64,000 nt of DNA from Gigantopelta aegis. Lineage: Eukaryota; Mollusca; Gastropoda; Neomphalida; Peltospiridae. The notes under the pieces were generated by a model. It ran no database searches. It saw nothing but the letters and a program-made list of their open reading frames with translations, and had not been told where the DNA came from. Shown piece after piece: positions 1 through 11,779 of this stretch (positions are counted from its first letter, which is position 1; every line of letters starts with the position of its first letter). The stretch spans positions 12,721,170 to 12,785,169 of the forward strand of contig NC_054703.1 of the NCBI RefSeq assembly GCF_016097555.1, in the 5' to 3' direction. The position numbers were made by a program, and so were the translations under genes.

Positions 1-327
1 GTTAATTAACGAACACAGCTAAGCGACCGACGACCTTTAAGGGACCGCTGTTTATCAAGCCAATTGGTTATATCAACAAAAACATCTTACATTTTTTTTT
101 ACGATTGCCGACATTTCTTTATAACTTGCACTAAAAACAATTGTGGCCGCGATAGCAGGTTCATTTTCGCTTTTTTATGACAAAAGTGTGGCCGCTGGCC
201 GCGTTGAGCAGATGGTTGCCATATAGAGGTAAAATATATAGTAAAATTCATTGGGGGGACCTCAGGGTGGCCGCCATGGACAGGTGGCCGCCATATGGAG
301 GTGGCCGCGAAAGCAGGTTTGACTGTA
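1..327 (-). mobile_element. Right end of a pogo/Tigger-type DNA transposon
   Basis: On the minus strand the segment starts at base 325 with cagtcaaacctg next to a TA dinucleotide (326-327). It continues with several subterminal repeats of the type ggtggccgc. Such CAGTCAAACCTG ends with repeated 'gtggccg' boxes and TA targets are typical of pogo/Tigger members of the Tc1/mariner superfamily. No transposase is visible in this part. The element runs off the left edge of the window or is a non-autonomous derivative. A related terminus lies at 56322. Confidence 0.55.
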
Positions 328-1490
328 TATATATATATATATTTTTTTTTATTATTATTTTTTTTTTCCCCAGAAAAATCGTCAGCACATTCTGGTCATC
401 ATATTATGGAAATATTTGTGAATGGTATGTATTTAGCAAACAATAATCTTGTTTTAAGATGCATGACTTGGTGCATAAGAGGTGGTCGTTCAATGTCACA
501 AGCCATTATACATAATTATTCAATCATGGGTCAACCTTGCATCACCCCTATAGCTTGAAAGGAGTTGCATGCAGTTCTATGATGTACATGTAGTATGCAT
601 GTACAAACTAATACATGTAGACAAATGCATGTATTATTCTTTTTTAATTTCATTATTTCCCTCCCAGTCCAACACCCTTAATCTTTTCGTAATAGTTTAT
701 ATTTTGTAGGCCTGAAAATTGGTACAGATTCTTTAGATTCAAATATATATCATGTATTTTAGTTTTTGATTTCTTCATAATTAAAATTAAAGGTCAACAT
801 TGAATATTTCAAAGTCTGTTTTATCCTTGAGATTTGATTGATACCAGGTAAAAAAGTAAACTTGAAAATTTAACTGAAAATTAGTTTGTTTTCTCTTGAA
901 GTTTTGATTCCCCACACCTGAAACTTGGTAGGCTATGATTCTCTAGGGTAGTCTTTTTAAAACTAACAGAAAGAACTAAATGTTTACATTGATAATAAAC
1001 AATAGCTAATTACATCTATCCAGACTACATTTGTTTTTCAGAATCCCATCTGAATGTTGGATGACATATATCAAGATGACACTGAACAAGACATAACTGA
1101 GGAAAATGGATGTCAGAGAATCCAATCTAACAGTTGGAAATAAATATATATATTATTTATAAAATATTTGTTTGCATATAAACATCACTTTGTTTGTTAA
1201 GACTATTGTGCTTCAATTTTTATGTTTTGTGGACAGCTAGTTTACAGAAGCGGTGGCATTAATACAGCAATTGCCCGAGAATATTGAAATTTGGCCTCCA
1301 AGGACAGATTGCTGTCTATTTTCATTGTTTAATGATTAGTTCATCACTGACTACTGGATGTAAAAAATTAAATTGATAATTAATTCTGACCCATAGTCTT
1401 CAGAGGAAGCTCTCTACATGTTTCAAAAGCAGCAAGTCATCTTTTATATGATCTTTCCTTGGACAGGACAGAACATACCACTGCCTTTGA
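328..1490. other. AT-rich stretch without recognisable gene
   Basis: It begins with a short (TA)n plus T-run. After that I see no ORF with protein-like composition, no SINE and no terminal repeats. The reading frame at 295-558 starts inside a transposon end and crosses low-complexity DNA, so I do not call it a gene. Confidence 0.5.
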
Positions 1491-1494
1491 TAGA

Positions 1495-2180
1495 TATTCA
1501 CTTATACAGCAGTATCTCTCAAATATCAGTGAATCACTTGTATTTCACTAATTATACTTCACTTATAGTGTTTTTTGTAAAATATCGGTGAATCACTTAT
1601 ATTTCACTTATACAGTAATGTTATGTAAATATCGGTGAATCACTTATACTTCACTTATATTTCACCTATACAGCAGTTTCTGTTAAGTATTAGTGAATCG
1701 CTTATACTTACTTATATTTCACCTATACTTCACTTACACAACAGTTTCTGTTAAATATTAGTGAATCGCTTATACTTCACTTATATTTCACTTATACAGC
1801 AGTTTCTGTTAAGTATTAATGAATTGCTTATACTTCACTTATATTTCACCTATACTTCACTTACACAACAGTTTCTGTTAAATATTGGTGAATCACTTAT
1901 ACCTCACTTATATTTCACTTATACAGCAGTTTCTGTTACACTTATACTTCACTTATAAGTCACTTATATATATATCTAACACTTCTGTTAAATATAAGCG
2001 AATGACTTACACTTCACTTATATATATATAGTTAACACTTCACCTATATGTCACATATACTAATTTGTATAAGTGATACCTCATTTGCATACAAAATCCT
2101 AATCATTTACTTATAAGTCACTTATACTTGAAAAGTATTAACGACTTACACTTCACTTATAAGTGAAAAATATAAGTCAT
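1495..2180. repeat. Degenerate minisatellite of cacttata motifs
   Basis: Motifs such as cacttatacttcacttata and cagtttctgttaa(g/a)tatt recur irregularly. A larger unit of roughly 100 bp (heart of the array 1660-1940) contains several copies of the 9-15 bp sub-motif. The short frame at 1761-1958 is a by-product of the repeat. Confidence 0.8.
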
Positions 2181-2460
2181 TTCGGTAAGGGATATGACAA
2201 TTTGGTTGGGGAACAGCCTGGACTGGCTGGTATGACTGATACCAAATGACAACTTGGCAATTTGTTCTCTTTATGTGCATTCTCAGAGCATTCTCAGTGA
2301 ATACATACATGTAGAGTGGAGAAGGCTGATTTTTATTCTACTGTAGTTCAATATTATCATCCTTGGTTTGGCAACGAACATTTCCAGATATTTCTCAAGT
2401 CATGATGTTTTTGTATTTTATTCGCACCTGCACTCCCATAGAGAAGGTATATGAAATGAT

Positions 2461-2975
2461 CTACTTCTTAAATATATGAACATCAATTTTTGCTGAATTT
2501 CCATGAGCTAACAACATTTCAAGGAAGTCTTGGTGTTGCTTGAGAATATTCAAAACCTCCAGTTTTCCATTCTGCATAAAAACACTGTTGGTATCATAGT
2601 CAGTAATGGCAAGCAGAGCTAGAAGTGCTAGTTGGTGTCTTCCCTGCATCCTTAATGATGCTGTGCACATATATAAGATGCCTCTTGTTGCCAAATTGAG
2701 TGTATACAAATGTCCGTATCTGGGATGGTGAACTGGCAGCAATGTACAGACATTGAAGTATAATCTTTGTCTCTGCATCTTCTTGTGCACTTTACAACAC
2801 CCCCAGACATGGTTTGTGTTTGAAACATGTACTTTGTCTCACAAATAGAACCCTCTTCCCAAGAAGCTGAGGGCAGTTTTCTTTTTTTCATTTAAAAGGT
2901 CTTCCAGTCTCTTAAGACCTTTGTAGGGATTCCTTAGATCAAGTGTGGCTTGGAAGAACCCCTTTCACATGAGAA
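2461..2975 (-). CDS. Unidentified protein-coding fragment (possible terminal exon)
   Basis: A 109-residue open frame ends in a stop at 2461. The same frame reads protein-like further upstream (to about 2975) through one stop codon near 2840, giving NPYKGLKRLEDLLNEKKK and then SFLGRGFY before the stop. The composition is that of an ordinary globular protein, with blocks such as VHHPRYGHLYTLNLATRG, MQGRHQLALLALLAITDYD and LKQHQDFLEMLL, and it is not built of repeats. I do not recognise the family. The internal stop and the lack of a clear start suggest a pseudogene fragment, or the last exon of a gene whose upstream boundary I have placed wrongly. No poly(A) tail or target duplication was seen, so a processed copy is neither shown nor excluded. 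Confidence 0.35.
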
Positions 2976-3355
2976 ATTTAGTGCCAAACCACGAATGCTG
3001 TTATTATGCTACTGTGGATTAGTTGCAAACCTTCCATCCAGTAGATATTCCCTGAAAATATGCTGTACCAATAGAGCAAATTGGAAGAGAGCAAATTGCC
3101 ATGGTCTCATATGGTATTAGTCATATCACAAAGTCCAGGGTATTCCTCAACCACATAGAAATGGCTGAGAAATGTCCAAAGAAATACTGAAGCTGAATTG
3201 GATGGTTTGTGATCTGATAATGCAAGAGCAGTTGACATATTGAGGGAGGAACAGGAGCAAAGGCCCAGAGGAAAAATAAGAAATTACAGATATTGTGAAC
3301 ATAATAGACATTATATTTGAGAAGTATGATAAGACTGAAATAGGAAAGAAAGTCA

Positions 3356-4290
3356 AGTGCTAGATATGCCTGATGACTATATCTGATGTCAATTATATAA
3401 ACCTAAGCATTAATTAAGCACAATTTAAATACAAATATGTTTTTAAAAATAGTACAAGCTTCTGTGAGATAGATGAATTGTAAATGTTTTAACACACATG
3501 CCGAGGAAAGGTACTTATAATTGGCTGGTACTAAGAACAGAGGGACATCTTCATAAATTTGTGAACATAGTATATAAACTCCATATACTTAACCATATTT
3601 GAATAATGAAGCCTCAATATGTTATAGAAAAAAAACAGGTCAATTTGTTTTTTTAATAATAAAAGCTTCAGGCAATCCTAAGTATGTGTATACATAGAAA
3701 TTAATAGATTTCTGGCATTGCTTACTAGTAAGTTATTTTGAGAAGTATATAATTATTCATACCTCATATTATATTTTTTGTAATTGTTATTAACATCTAC
3801 TTTATAGAATAAAAAGAAGGATGTATTATATTTGGGTCACATAAAATGATTGACAATTGGGAATGAAAGTTAGATTTTTATAGTGCTAGATATTTGCCTG
3901 ATGACAATATTCTATGTAGATATCAATTATATACACCAAAACATAAGTTAAGCATAATATAAATAGAACTGCAATTCTAAAATATTACAAAAAGCAACAA
4001 AAAAACTAGCTATTGTAAGATGAACTGTTGTGAGATAGATAAATTGTATATGTTATGCAGACTTGCCTAGAATGGTATGTAAATTCACTTTTTATGTTTG
4101 TAAGACTTGTGTGTAATATAAAAATATTCAAAATATCCATGTAAATGGTTTAGACAGCATGTACTGCACCATATTTAAGTAATGCTGCCTTCAGATATTA
4201 AATACAATACAATAATAAAAGGATCAGAATGTTTTAGGTACGGTATGTATATACATGTACATAGAGAATTACGTATATCGGGAACTGTGT
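3356..4290. repeat. Diverged direct duplication of about 370-400 bp
   Basis: The segment from 3356 (agtgctagatatgcctgatga) to about 3740 matches in order the segment from 3878 (agtgctagatatttgcctga) to about 4290. Shared landmarks are 'tgtgagatagat(g/a)aattgta', 'ccatattt(g/a)a(a/g)taatg' and 'aataataaaag'. Both are AT-rich with no open frame. The family is unknown. The identity is moderate, so the duplication looks old. Confidence 0.6.
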
Positions 4291-4782
4291 AACTTTTGCT
4301 GGCGAGTATACCCGCGGTACTATATCCATACCACATATATTGCACTGCTTTGTGGTTTGTTGTTATGAACATGTAATTTAGCATGAATAGCATTCATAAT
4401 TTGGTCTTAAACCTGTTCAAACTATGTCTGAATGTTAACTTCAATATTGCCATGCATTTTTTTCATATACTATGTTTGTAATACTCAGGACATTTCAAAT
4501 TCATTGACTCACTATGCTTAGTCAGATGCCAAAAATGTATTATTTTTTGGTGGAATACATTCACCAGTAACCCAGCTTTAAAGTAAAAGCAGTGATATAG
4601 TCCAGAGTTATTTTCAAATATTTTTGAAAATTATGTGGAAATTTGCCCTGTTAATAATAAATAGAGTGCCTACACTCAAACGTGCCCTACAGGCACACCC
4701 ACCAACAGATTGCCTGCAGACAAGCTGATTTGAATATGTCTATGGATAGGCTTCAAAGATATACTCATCTTGAAAAATCCCT

Positions 4783-4818
<36 letters not shown>
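4783..4818 (+). repeat. Homopolymer run of 36 G
   Basis: This is an uninterrupted G run, one of about twenty long G/C runs in the window. It is also the source of the proline-rich frame on the other strand, which is not a gene. Confidence 0.95.
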
Positions 4819-4821
<3 letters not shown>

Positions 4822-4864
4822 TAGTGGGCCCACGGTCTATTATGAATAATGTGGATAATAAAGA

Positions 4865-5003
4865 AATTATTACACTCGCGTGTGAATTGTACTGATTTTA
4901 AGAAACTCATGTCAGGATTCATATATTACGCTCGCTCTCGCAATACAGGAATCCTAACACTCGTTTTGTAAAATCAGTATGACACACAAGCTCGTATAAT
5001 AAT
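4865..5003. repeat. Long palindromic (foldback) element, copy i
   Basis: The left half (aattattacactcgcgtgtg onward) is the imperfect reverse complement of the right half, which ends cacaagctcgtataataat. The arms are about 60 bp and meet at a short CpG-rich centre (tacgctcgctctcgcaata). No coding capacity. Three similar palindromes occur at 13294, 38780 and 43222. Confidence 0.6.
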
Positions 5004-5080
5004 CTCTATATATACAACAGGAACTAAGAACCTGGCACATGCCAAGAAAGGTCTTCTTTCATTACCTATCTAGAAACTGT

Positions 5081-5345
5081 GCCTCAGTGGCGCAGTGCTT
5101 AAGCCATCGGACTACAGGCTGGTAGGTACAGGGTTCCCAGCCCGGTACCGGCTCCAACCCAGAGCGATATCTTAAGGGCTAAATGGGTAAGTGTAAGGCC
5201 ACTACACCCTCTTCTTTCTCACTAACCACTAATCAACTAACCCACTGTCCTGGACAGGCAGCCCAAAGAGCTGAGGTGTGCCCAGGACAGCATGCTTGAA
5301 CCTTAATTGGATATATATAGACACGAAAATAAGTTAAAATAAAAT
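5081..5345 (+). mobile_element. SINE, S4 type (head H2, tail T3)
   Basis: A tRNA-like head (cctcagtggcgcagtgctta, then gctggtaggtacagggttcc) leads through the 'ccggctccaacccagagcga' body to the tail ccttaattggatatatatag. It appears full length. It ends in an A-rich run. Confidence 0.75.
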
Positions 5346-5536
5346 GAAATAGAAACTCTTTGTTACTTCTGTTAAAGGTCCAAACACCCCACCCTTATCC
5401 TTGAATAGTAAAAAAAAAAGTACTGATGTTTGTGTCAATAATAAACAAATATGTCCAGAAGTCCACCACGTTCAATGTCCATTTAATATTTTTGCTACCT
5501 CGTTCTGGACATGCTCGAAAATCTAGTGGTATACAG

Positions 5537-5581
5537 GGCCGTAGCTAGCAGGGGGCCAAGGGGGGCTGTTGTCCATCCAAC

Positions 5582-5625
<44 letters not shown>

Positions 5626-5725
5626 AAAATCGGAAAGCATTATAGAAACTAAAAGAAAAGGATTTTTAGACTATTAACTACTCAGTTGCCTCCCCAAACA
5701 AAAAATCCTAGCTACGGCCCTGGTA
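5537..5725. mobile_element. Inverted-repeat element with an internal 38-C run
   Basis: It begins cagggccgtagctag and ends with the reverse complement ctagctacggccctg, enclosing a C run (5583-5620) and ~100 bp of AT-rich DNA. A second copy in the opposite orientation lies at 53306-53503 and a decayed one at 14469-14765. It has no coding capacity, so it is a MITE-like non-autonomous DNA element. Confidence 0.7.
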
Positions 5726-5900
5726 TATGAGCATGTAAAAATTATTCGCACTCGCACCTCGTGGGCACAAGTTATAATTGTACCTTCATTGATATAGAGT
5801 AAGACAATAGAAGTACATTTTCTCCCTCGGTTCCTACGGGCCTGACTAAGACATTCTGTGATTATGTAGCATGATTCTTGATTCACACCTTTCTCATTCA

Positions 5901-6290
5901 TTAAAGCACATTCCTGAGTTTGCTGCAACGTTTAATACGTTATCGACTAAAAGAGGCTTTTTAACGATTGTAATTACATATCAAATATAGTTTTCTGCAT
6001 AAAATATTAGTAGCTTTATATTAAACATGTTTCGGATCATTTTAATATTTTTACTAGGTTAAATTTCATTTTATTTCCTAAAATATTATTTTTTCATACG
6101 TACGAAATTATTTGAAGACAGAATCCAGTTTGGGCTTCTTACAAATATTAAGACGACCTGAAACACAATGAATATACAGACACTGATATTCTAAACAAGA
6201 AAATATATTTAATATGTAAGTTTAGTCGTAGAAATATTTTATTACTCGGAAACATCTTACAATGCAGCAAACTCAGGAATGTCCCTTTAA
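5901..6290 (+). mobile_element. T2-type MITE, family B, full length
   Basis: The element is bounded by TTAA and has inverted ends: ttaaag(c)acattcctgag at the left and ctcaggaatgtccctttaa at the right, extending inward to tgctgcaa/ttgcagca. TTAAAGGR-type ends with a TTAA target are those of Xenopus T2 MITEs, which are related to the Kolobok superfamily. Copies also lie at 7303 (reverse, truncated) and 12470 (truncated). Confidence 0.75.
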
Positions 6291-6389
6291 TTTCATTTCA
6301 GGTTACTTTCATGACTAGATCCAGTTACATTTCATGCACACTGTCCTGGCCACACATTTACAGCTAGTTGGGCTGTCTGACCAAAGTTA

Positions 6390-6460
6390 AAATTTGCTTT
6401 GTTTAATGACACCACTAGAGCACATTGATTTATTTTAATCAGGGCGTCTGGCTATTGTAT
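6390..6460 (-). mobile_element. SINE T2-tail fragment
   Basis: The sequence ttgtttaatgacaccactag followed by agcacattgattta is the reverse complement of the T2 SINE tail. Only about 70 bp remain. Confidence 0.55.
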
Positions 6461-6464
6461 GATT

Positions 6465-7010
6465 CAAATTTACTAGCCCATAAATTTTAGTAAACTTTGA
6501 CATATATTTTTAACAAAAATCACGTTGAGAGGAACTCACATATACATTTGTTTCATAAATACATGAAATAAACTTCATTTAACAAATCGTGTCTTTTTTT
6601 GTAATTTTTATTATTTTAGACAGCGAAAAAACCCGCGACATTTGTTGTCAGTTAGTACAGTGGTTTTGCCAGAATTTTTTTTTTAAACCCTAACTACTTC
6701 TATTGCAATAATTTTTATAAAAAATCTACTAGCTGTTGAGATCAGCTATGTTTGAAAATTACCGCGACATGCCGCCATTGTTGTCAAGCGAAAATACTTG
6801 CCGAAAACCACTTTTTTAACTCAAAATTTCAAGGTATTTTCAATTGAAAAAATAAAAACAAAAACCACCATTTTGAAAAAAAAATCTTTTTTCTTTAATT
6901 ATATTTCCGTTTCCGGTGAGTGTCGTGTGCAAAACGGCGGGAAATAGCGAGATATCTCGCCTGCAGTAGTCAGAAGGTAAATACAATAAGATACAGGTAT
7001 GTCACCTAAA
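6465..7010. other. AT-rich stretch, nothing recognised
   Basis: I see no convincing ORF, terminal repeats or SINE modules here. A short CpG-richer patch occurs near 6910-6960 but has no promoter motif I can name. Confidence 0.4.
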
Positions 7011-7014
7011 GAGT

Positions 7015-7268
7015 GTTTGTTTGTTTGTTTGTTTTATTTAACGACGCCACTAGAGCACATTGATTTTAATCTTTCCGACTATTGGACGTCAAAAAATATA
7101 TCATTCTACGTTTTAGAAAACCGCTTACATAGGCTACTCTTATTAAGGGATATTTTTTCAGGATTGCCTTTTTGAACCAGTTAATATCAATGGTCTGTAT
7201 ATTCTCATCGGTATTTGGATTAAAAATTCTCCGAACCCAGTCGTCTTAGACCGATGCCACGACGCCTT
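7015..7268 (-). mobile_element. SINE, S3 type (head H2, tail T2), degenerate
   Basis: Read on the minus strand it has the H2 B-box region ('actgggttcgg'-like, at 7235-7245) and ends in the T2 tail (aacgacgccactagagcaca on the plus strand). It has internal deletions. It abuts the truncated MITE B at 7303. Confidence 0.6.
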
Positions 7269-7302
7269 GTAAGAAGGGACCCAAATTGGATGTTTTATCT
7301 TC

Positions 7303-7570
7303 AACTTACATATTAAATATATTTACGTTTTACGTGTTTCTGGTCGTCTTAATATTTGTAAGAAGCCCAAACGGGAAAAAAAATATTTTAGGAAATAAAA
7401 TGAAATTTAACCTAGTACAAATATTAGAACGACCAGAAACATGTTTAATATATAGCCACTAATATTTTATGCAGAAAAATATATTTGATATGCAATTACA
7501 ATCGTCAAAAAGTCTCTGTTAGTCGATAACATCTTTAAAATTGCAGCAAAACTCAGGAATGTCCCTTTAA
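7303..7570 (-). mobile_element. T2-type MITE, family B, truncated, reverse orientation
   Basis: It is the reverse-orientation homologue of the copy at 5901-6290 and ends with ctcaggaatgtccctttaa (7552-7570). The shared internal block is the region around 'taagaagcccaaac'. One end is missing. Confidence 0.7.
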
Positions 7571-7734
7571 AAAACTTCGATTTGGGTAGGTGGTAGGGCA
7601 GGAACGTCGTGTTTACAAAACAGACATAAATGAAGGATTTGACAACTTTGTTTTTTACTAGCCGTCGGGCATGGTGATAGTAGTTATTTACTAGTTATTT
7701 ACTAGCCCAACATTGAATATCACTAGCCATGGGA

Positions 7735-8205
7735 GTGGGGCCACCATAATCTAGAGGATAGGACATGCACGGTCTTTGATATACTGGTCATGGTGCACGA
7801 GCTGCAATGAGAAATATACCAATGGCCAATGGGTCCACCGATGGGGATCGATTCCAGACCGACAAAGAAAGAAAGAAAGAAATGTTTTATTTAATGACGC
7901 ACTGAATAAATTTTATTTATGGTTATATGGCGTCAGACATATGGTTAAGGACCACACAGATATTGAAAGAGGAAACCTGCTGTCGCCACTTCATGTGGTA
8001 CTCTTTTCGATTAGCAACAAGGGTTCTTTTATATGCACTATCCCACAGACAGGGTAGTACATACCATGGCCTTTGATATACCAGTCGTGGTGCACTGGCT
8101 GGAATGAGAAATAGCCCAATGGGCCCATCGACGGGGATCGATCCCAGACTGACAACGCATCAGGCTAGTGCTATACCACGATGCTATTACCCGCTCTGCC
8201 TGTCA
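7735..8205 (-). mobile_element. SINE S1, with an adjoining second S1 head fragment
   Basis: 7865-8205 is a nearly complete S1 on the minus strand: T1 tail (ttatttaatgacgcactgaa and ttatggttatatggcgtca on plus) through body to the H1 B-box (gggatcgatcccagactg on plus). 7735-7864 is a second H1-head fragment in the same orientation. A GAAA run joins them, as expected for a poly-pyrimidine SINE tail. Confidence 0.75.
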
Positions 8206-8224
8206 ATCCAGGAAAGTAAGTTAA

Positions 8225-8398
8225 TGGTTAGTGACAGAGGTCGATGTGGTGACGTGGCACCTACCCAGTGGGTCTCATTAAAACTGGGGACGGGCCGTAG
8301 CCCAGTGGTAAAGCGCCCGCTCGATGTGCTGTCGGTCTGGGAAGCGCCTTTAAAAAAAACCTGGGGTAAAGCCTGACACCACTGCCTTTGATATACCA
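8225..8398 (+). repeat. H1-head composite segment, also present at 18.2 kb
   Basis: A segment with 'cctacccagtgggtctcatt', then an H1 A-box (gtagcccagtggtaaagcg), then a novel short 3' part (cctggggtaaagcctgacac) is shared nearly base for base with 18170-18318. It is followed in both places by an H2-headed SINE. It may be a mobile composite SINE or part of a larger duplication. Confidence 0.65.
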
Positions 8399-8775
8399 CC
8401 GGCCTCGGTGGCGTCGTGGTTAGGCCATCGGTCTACAGGCTGGTAGGTACTGGGTTCAGATCCCAGTCGAGGCATGGGATTTTTAATCCAGATACCGACT
8501 CCAAACCCTGAGTGAATGCTCCACAAGGCTCAGTGGGTAGGTGTAAACCACTTGCACCGACCAGTGATCCATAACTGGTTCAACAAAGGCCATGGTTTGT
8601 GCTATCCTGCCTGTGGGAAGCGCAAATAAAAGATCCCTTGCTGCTAATCGGAAATAGTAGCGGCGACAGCAGCTTTCCTCTCAAAATCTGAGTGGTCCTG
8701 AACCATATGTCTGACGCCATATAACCGTAAATAAAATGTGTTGAGTGTGTCGTTAAATAAACCTTTTTTTTTCTT
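8399..8775 (+). mobile_element. Chimeric SINE: head H2 with tail T1
   Basis: The head (cctcggtggcgtcgtggtta to gggttcagatcccagtcgag) can be drawn as a tRNA-like fold, with pairing acceptor ends gcctcg/cgaggc and a T-arm ctggg/cccag. The body continues with the S3-type 'gtgaatgctccacaaggctc', but the 3' part is T1 (ccatataaccgtaaataaaa) rather than the T2 seen in S3 copies. It ends in a T/A-rich tail. Confidence 0.75.
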
Positions 8776-9860
8776 CTTTTTTTTATTTTTTTATATACCA
8801 CACGTGGGTCACTGGTTGCTACGTCAAACATCGGACAATGATTCTACTAAGACGTTTCGCGCTGGTCACTTAATATCATAAAACATGTTATAGATGTAGA
8901 ACTTATTTTCAACTTAGTTGATCAAGATATATTTTGATATGATGGATCGTTCACGTTGGAAGGTGAAGACGTCGTCGTCATACCAGGATGAAAAATGGTA
9001 TAGAATTGATTTTGTTATCATCAGAATAGAATAGAATAGAACAGAATAGAATGGAATAGATGTTTGACGATACCCCCAGCATGGTGGTATCATTAGAAGC
9101 GCCCTGTTTCGTAAAATAACATTACAAAATCCATTAAAATTGGCTTTGGGGGATGTTTTTCAGAATGTTTATATTTTAAGAATTTTGTTTTTAGAAAATG
9201 TAAACATAAAGGTTTAGTTTGCTTAATTAGTTATGCAGGGAACGTTTTGTTCGGTAGCACGTCGCGATTCACTACGCCAGTTTCAGAGATTGCTACACAA
9301 TTGTAAAACATTAAACAGTACGTAGTTGCTAGTCAATTTTTCCGACTGACTAGAAAAATTGATAATGAAGATTTTGAAAACAAAATGTTCCTTGTAAAGT
9401 GATTTGAAGTTGTGTCTGTAACAATATGACGATGACTCGGGCACGTCGGAACAGTGGGGGCTGGGGAGGCTCTAGCCCCCTCAATAATTCTGAATCAAAA
9501 ATAGTATAATTCTGAATCAAAAATAGTATTGGTAGTAAATCTTAAGGAAGAGATGAATATTACTTGTAGAATGCAGGAAATTGCATTTCAGGACATCTAG
9601 TTTTCAATCCCCTAGAAACTTTGCTTTGCGCTCTCGAGCTCAGTCAGCCTGTCCCCACCCCACCCTATATCTGGTCGTTTCCGCCGTACCTGTGACTTCC
9701 CGCCTGCCGTCATAACGGCTAAGAAAATAGGAAAAACACATCACTTGTTAGGAATGTTGGTCACTTGGTGGAGTTTCACACTAGAGAGCAAAAGGCTTTC
9801 AAACATTTCTTGAGAATTCAGACCCGTGACAATACTGTGAGAAAGGCAAAAAAAACGAAG
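8776..9860. other. Unique-looking interval without genes
   Basis: It contains a short AGAAT-type pentanucleotide run (9022-9060), a direct 25-bp repeat (tataattctgaatcaaaaat type, 9485-9530) and a 'ggctctagccccctcaat' element remnant (9470-9490). I found no ORF or SINE here. Confidence 0.45.
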
Positions 9861-10172
9861 TTTTGTTTAACAACACCACTAGAGCACATTGATTAATTAA
9901 TCATCGGCTATTGGATGTCGAACATTGGGCAATTCTGACACGTAGTTTTCAGAGGTAACCCGCTACATTTTTCCTAATGCAGAAAAGGATATTTTATATG
10001 TACCATACCACAGACAGGCTAACATATACTACAACCTTTGATATACCAGTCGTGATGCACTGGCTGGAATGAGAAATAGCCAAATGCCTCAATGAGTCCA
10101 CCGACGGGGATCGATCCCAAACCGACCACGCATCAAGCGAGCGCTTCACCACTGTGCTACATCCCGCCCCGC
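9861..10172 (-). mobile_element. SINE, S2 type (head H1, tail T2)
   Basis: The minus-strand copy is near complete: T2 tail (gttttgtttaacaacaccac, tcatcggctattggatgtc on plus), then the body, then the H1 B-box (gggatcgatcccaaaccg) and A-box at about 10140-10165. Confidence 0.8.
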
Positions 10173-10397
10173 GAGAAAGGCAAGGTTTTATTGATTTTTT
10201 ATTATTATTGTTTATTTTTTATATCGCCATTATTGTTATTTTTATTGTTATTAATTTTGTATTATTATTATTATTTTATTATTACTATTATGTTGTTTTT
10301 TTGGGGAGGGGGGTTGGGAGAGGGCAGGAGGGTTGGGGACTTTTTAAACCGAAAAAAAAAAATAAAAAAAAAAAAAAAAAAAATTAAAGCAGGTTAT

Positions 10398-10567
10398 GGT
10401 TTGTTTTGTTTAACGAAATCATTAGAACACACTGATTGAATGTCAGATATGTTGTACACCAACAGCTAACCGACGGGGTTCAATCCCGGACTAACAGCTC
10501 ACCGACGTGGTTCAATCCCGGACTAACCGCGAATCGGGCGAGCACTCTACTACTGGACTACGCCCCC
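10398..10567 (-). mobile_element. SINE, S2 type with large internal deletion and duplicated B-box
   Basis: The tail (ggtttgttttgtttaacga) is followed almost directly by two copies of a 'caccgacg(g/t)ggttcaatcc' B-box region and one head (cgagcactctactactggac). The duplicated B box is unusual for the family. Confidence 0.6.
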
Positions 10568-10674
10568 ACCTCCTAAACATTGATGAATTGAACATTTGTT
10601 TTTGTCTTTATTATTAACAGTGACCATTTACGAGACATTCAGTATATTCTGAATTAGAGCAGGACACAAAGGCA

Positions 10675-10684
10675 AACACACACA

Positions 10685-10724
<40 letters not shown>

Positions 10725-11477
10725 CACACAGACCCACACAGACCCACACATACACACACACACATACACACACAGACACACACACACACACAGACCCACA
10801 CATACACACACATACACACACATACACACACACACATAAACACACACACATATACACACACACACACACTCACATACACACACACACAGACACACACACA
10901 CACACAGACACACACACACACACACAGACACACAGACACACACACACAGACACACACACTCACATACACACACAGGCACACACACATACACACACACATA
11001 CACACACACACATACAGACACACACATACACACACATACATACACACACAGACACACACATTCACATACACACAGACACACAAACACACATACATACATA
11101 CACACACACACACGCACACATACGTGCATACACACACCCGCGCACACATACGTACATACACACAGATACACATACAGACAAATACAGACACACATACAGA
11201 CACACACAGACACACACACACAGACATACACACACACACAAACAGAAACAAACACATACACACACACACACACACATACACACTAACACACAATGTAATA
11301 CACACATACACACACACATACACACACACATACACACACACACTCATATTAACATACAGATACATACACACACACACACACATACACAGACACACACACT
11401 TACACACACACACACGCTCATACTAACATACAGACACATACACACACACACACACACACACATACAGACACACACAC

Positions 11478-11513
<36 letters not shown>

Positions 11514-11560
11514 CACACTTACACACACTTACACTTACACACACACACACACAAAACAAA
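10675..11560. repeat. 0.9-kb (CA)n-rich cryptic microsatellite
   Basis: CA dinucleotide runs are interrupted by cagaca, cataca and cacttaca variants for almost 900 bp. All long open frames here, on both strands, are dinucleotide translations (Cys-Val or His-Thr strings) and are not genes. Confidence 0.97.
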
Positions 11561-11722
11561 ACAAACAAACCACAAGAACAAAACAACAGAAAACACCGGG
11601 CAGAGCAGCACAAAACGGGAGATGGGCGCAGCGCCCTTCTACCGTCTGCTAGATAAAGCTGTCACTATAAAATGAAAATGTTGCATATTTAAATTATATT
11701 TATTTCACGAGATGTCCATTAT

Positions 11723-11754
<32 letters not shown>

Positions 11755-11779
11755 AAGAACAACTGGCAAAATTTCACTA

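Noticed and set aside
8399-8475. A tRNA-like fold that could be called a tRNA gene
   Set aside because: The anticodon stem pairs poorly and the sequence recurs as the head of many SINE copies, so it is a SINE head.
10614-11613. Long open frames (up to 261 residues) on both strands
   Set aside because: They translate a (CA)n-rich tract into Cys-Val or His-Thr strings, with no conserved domain.
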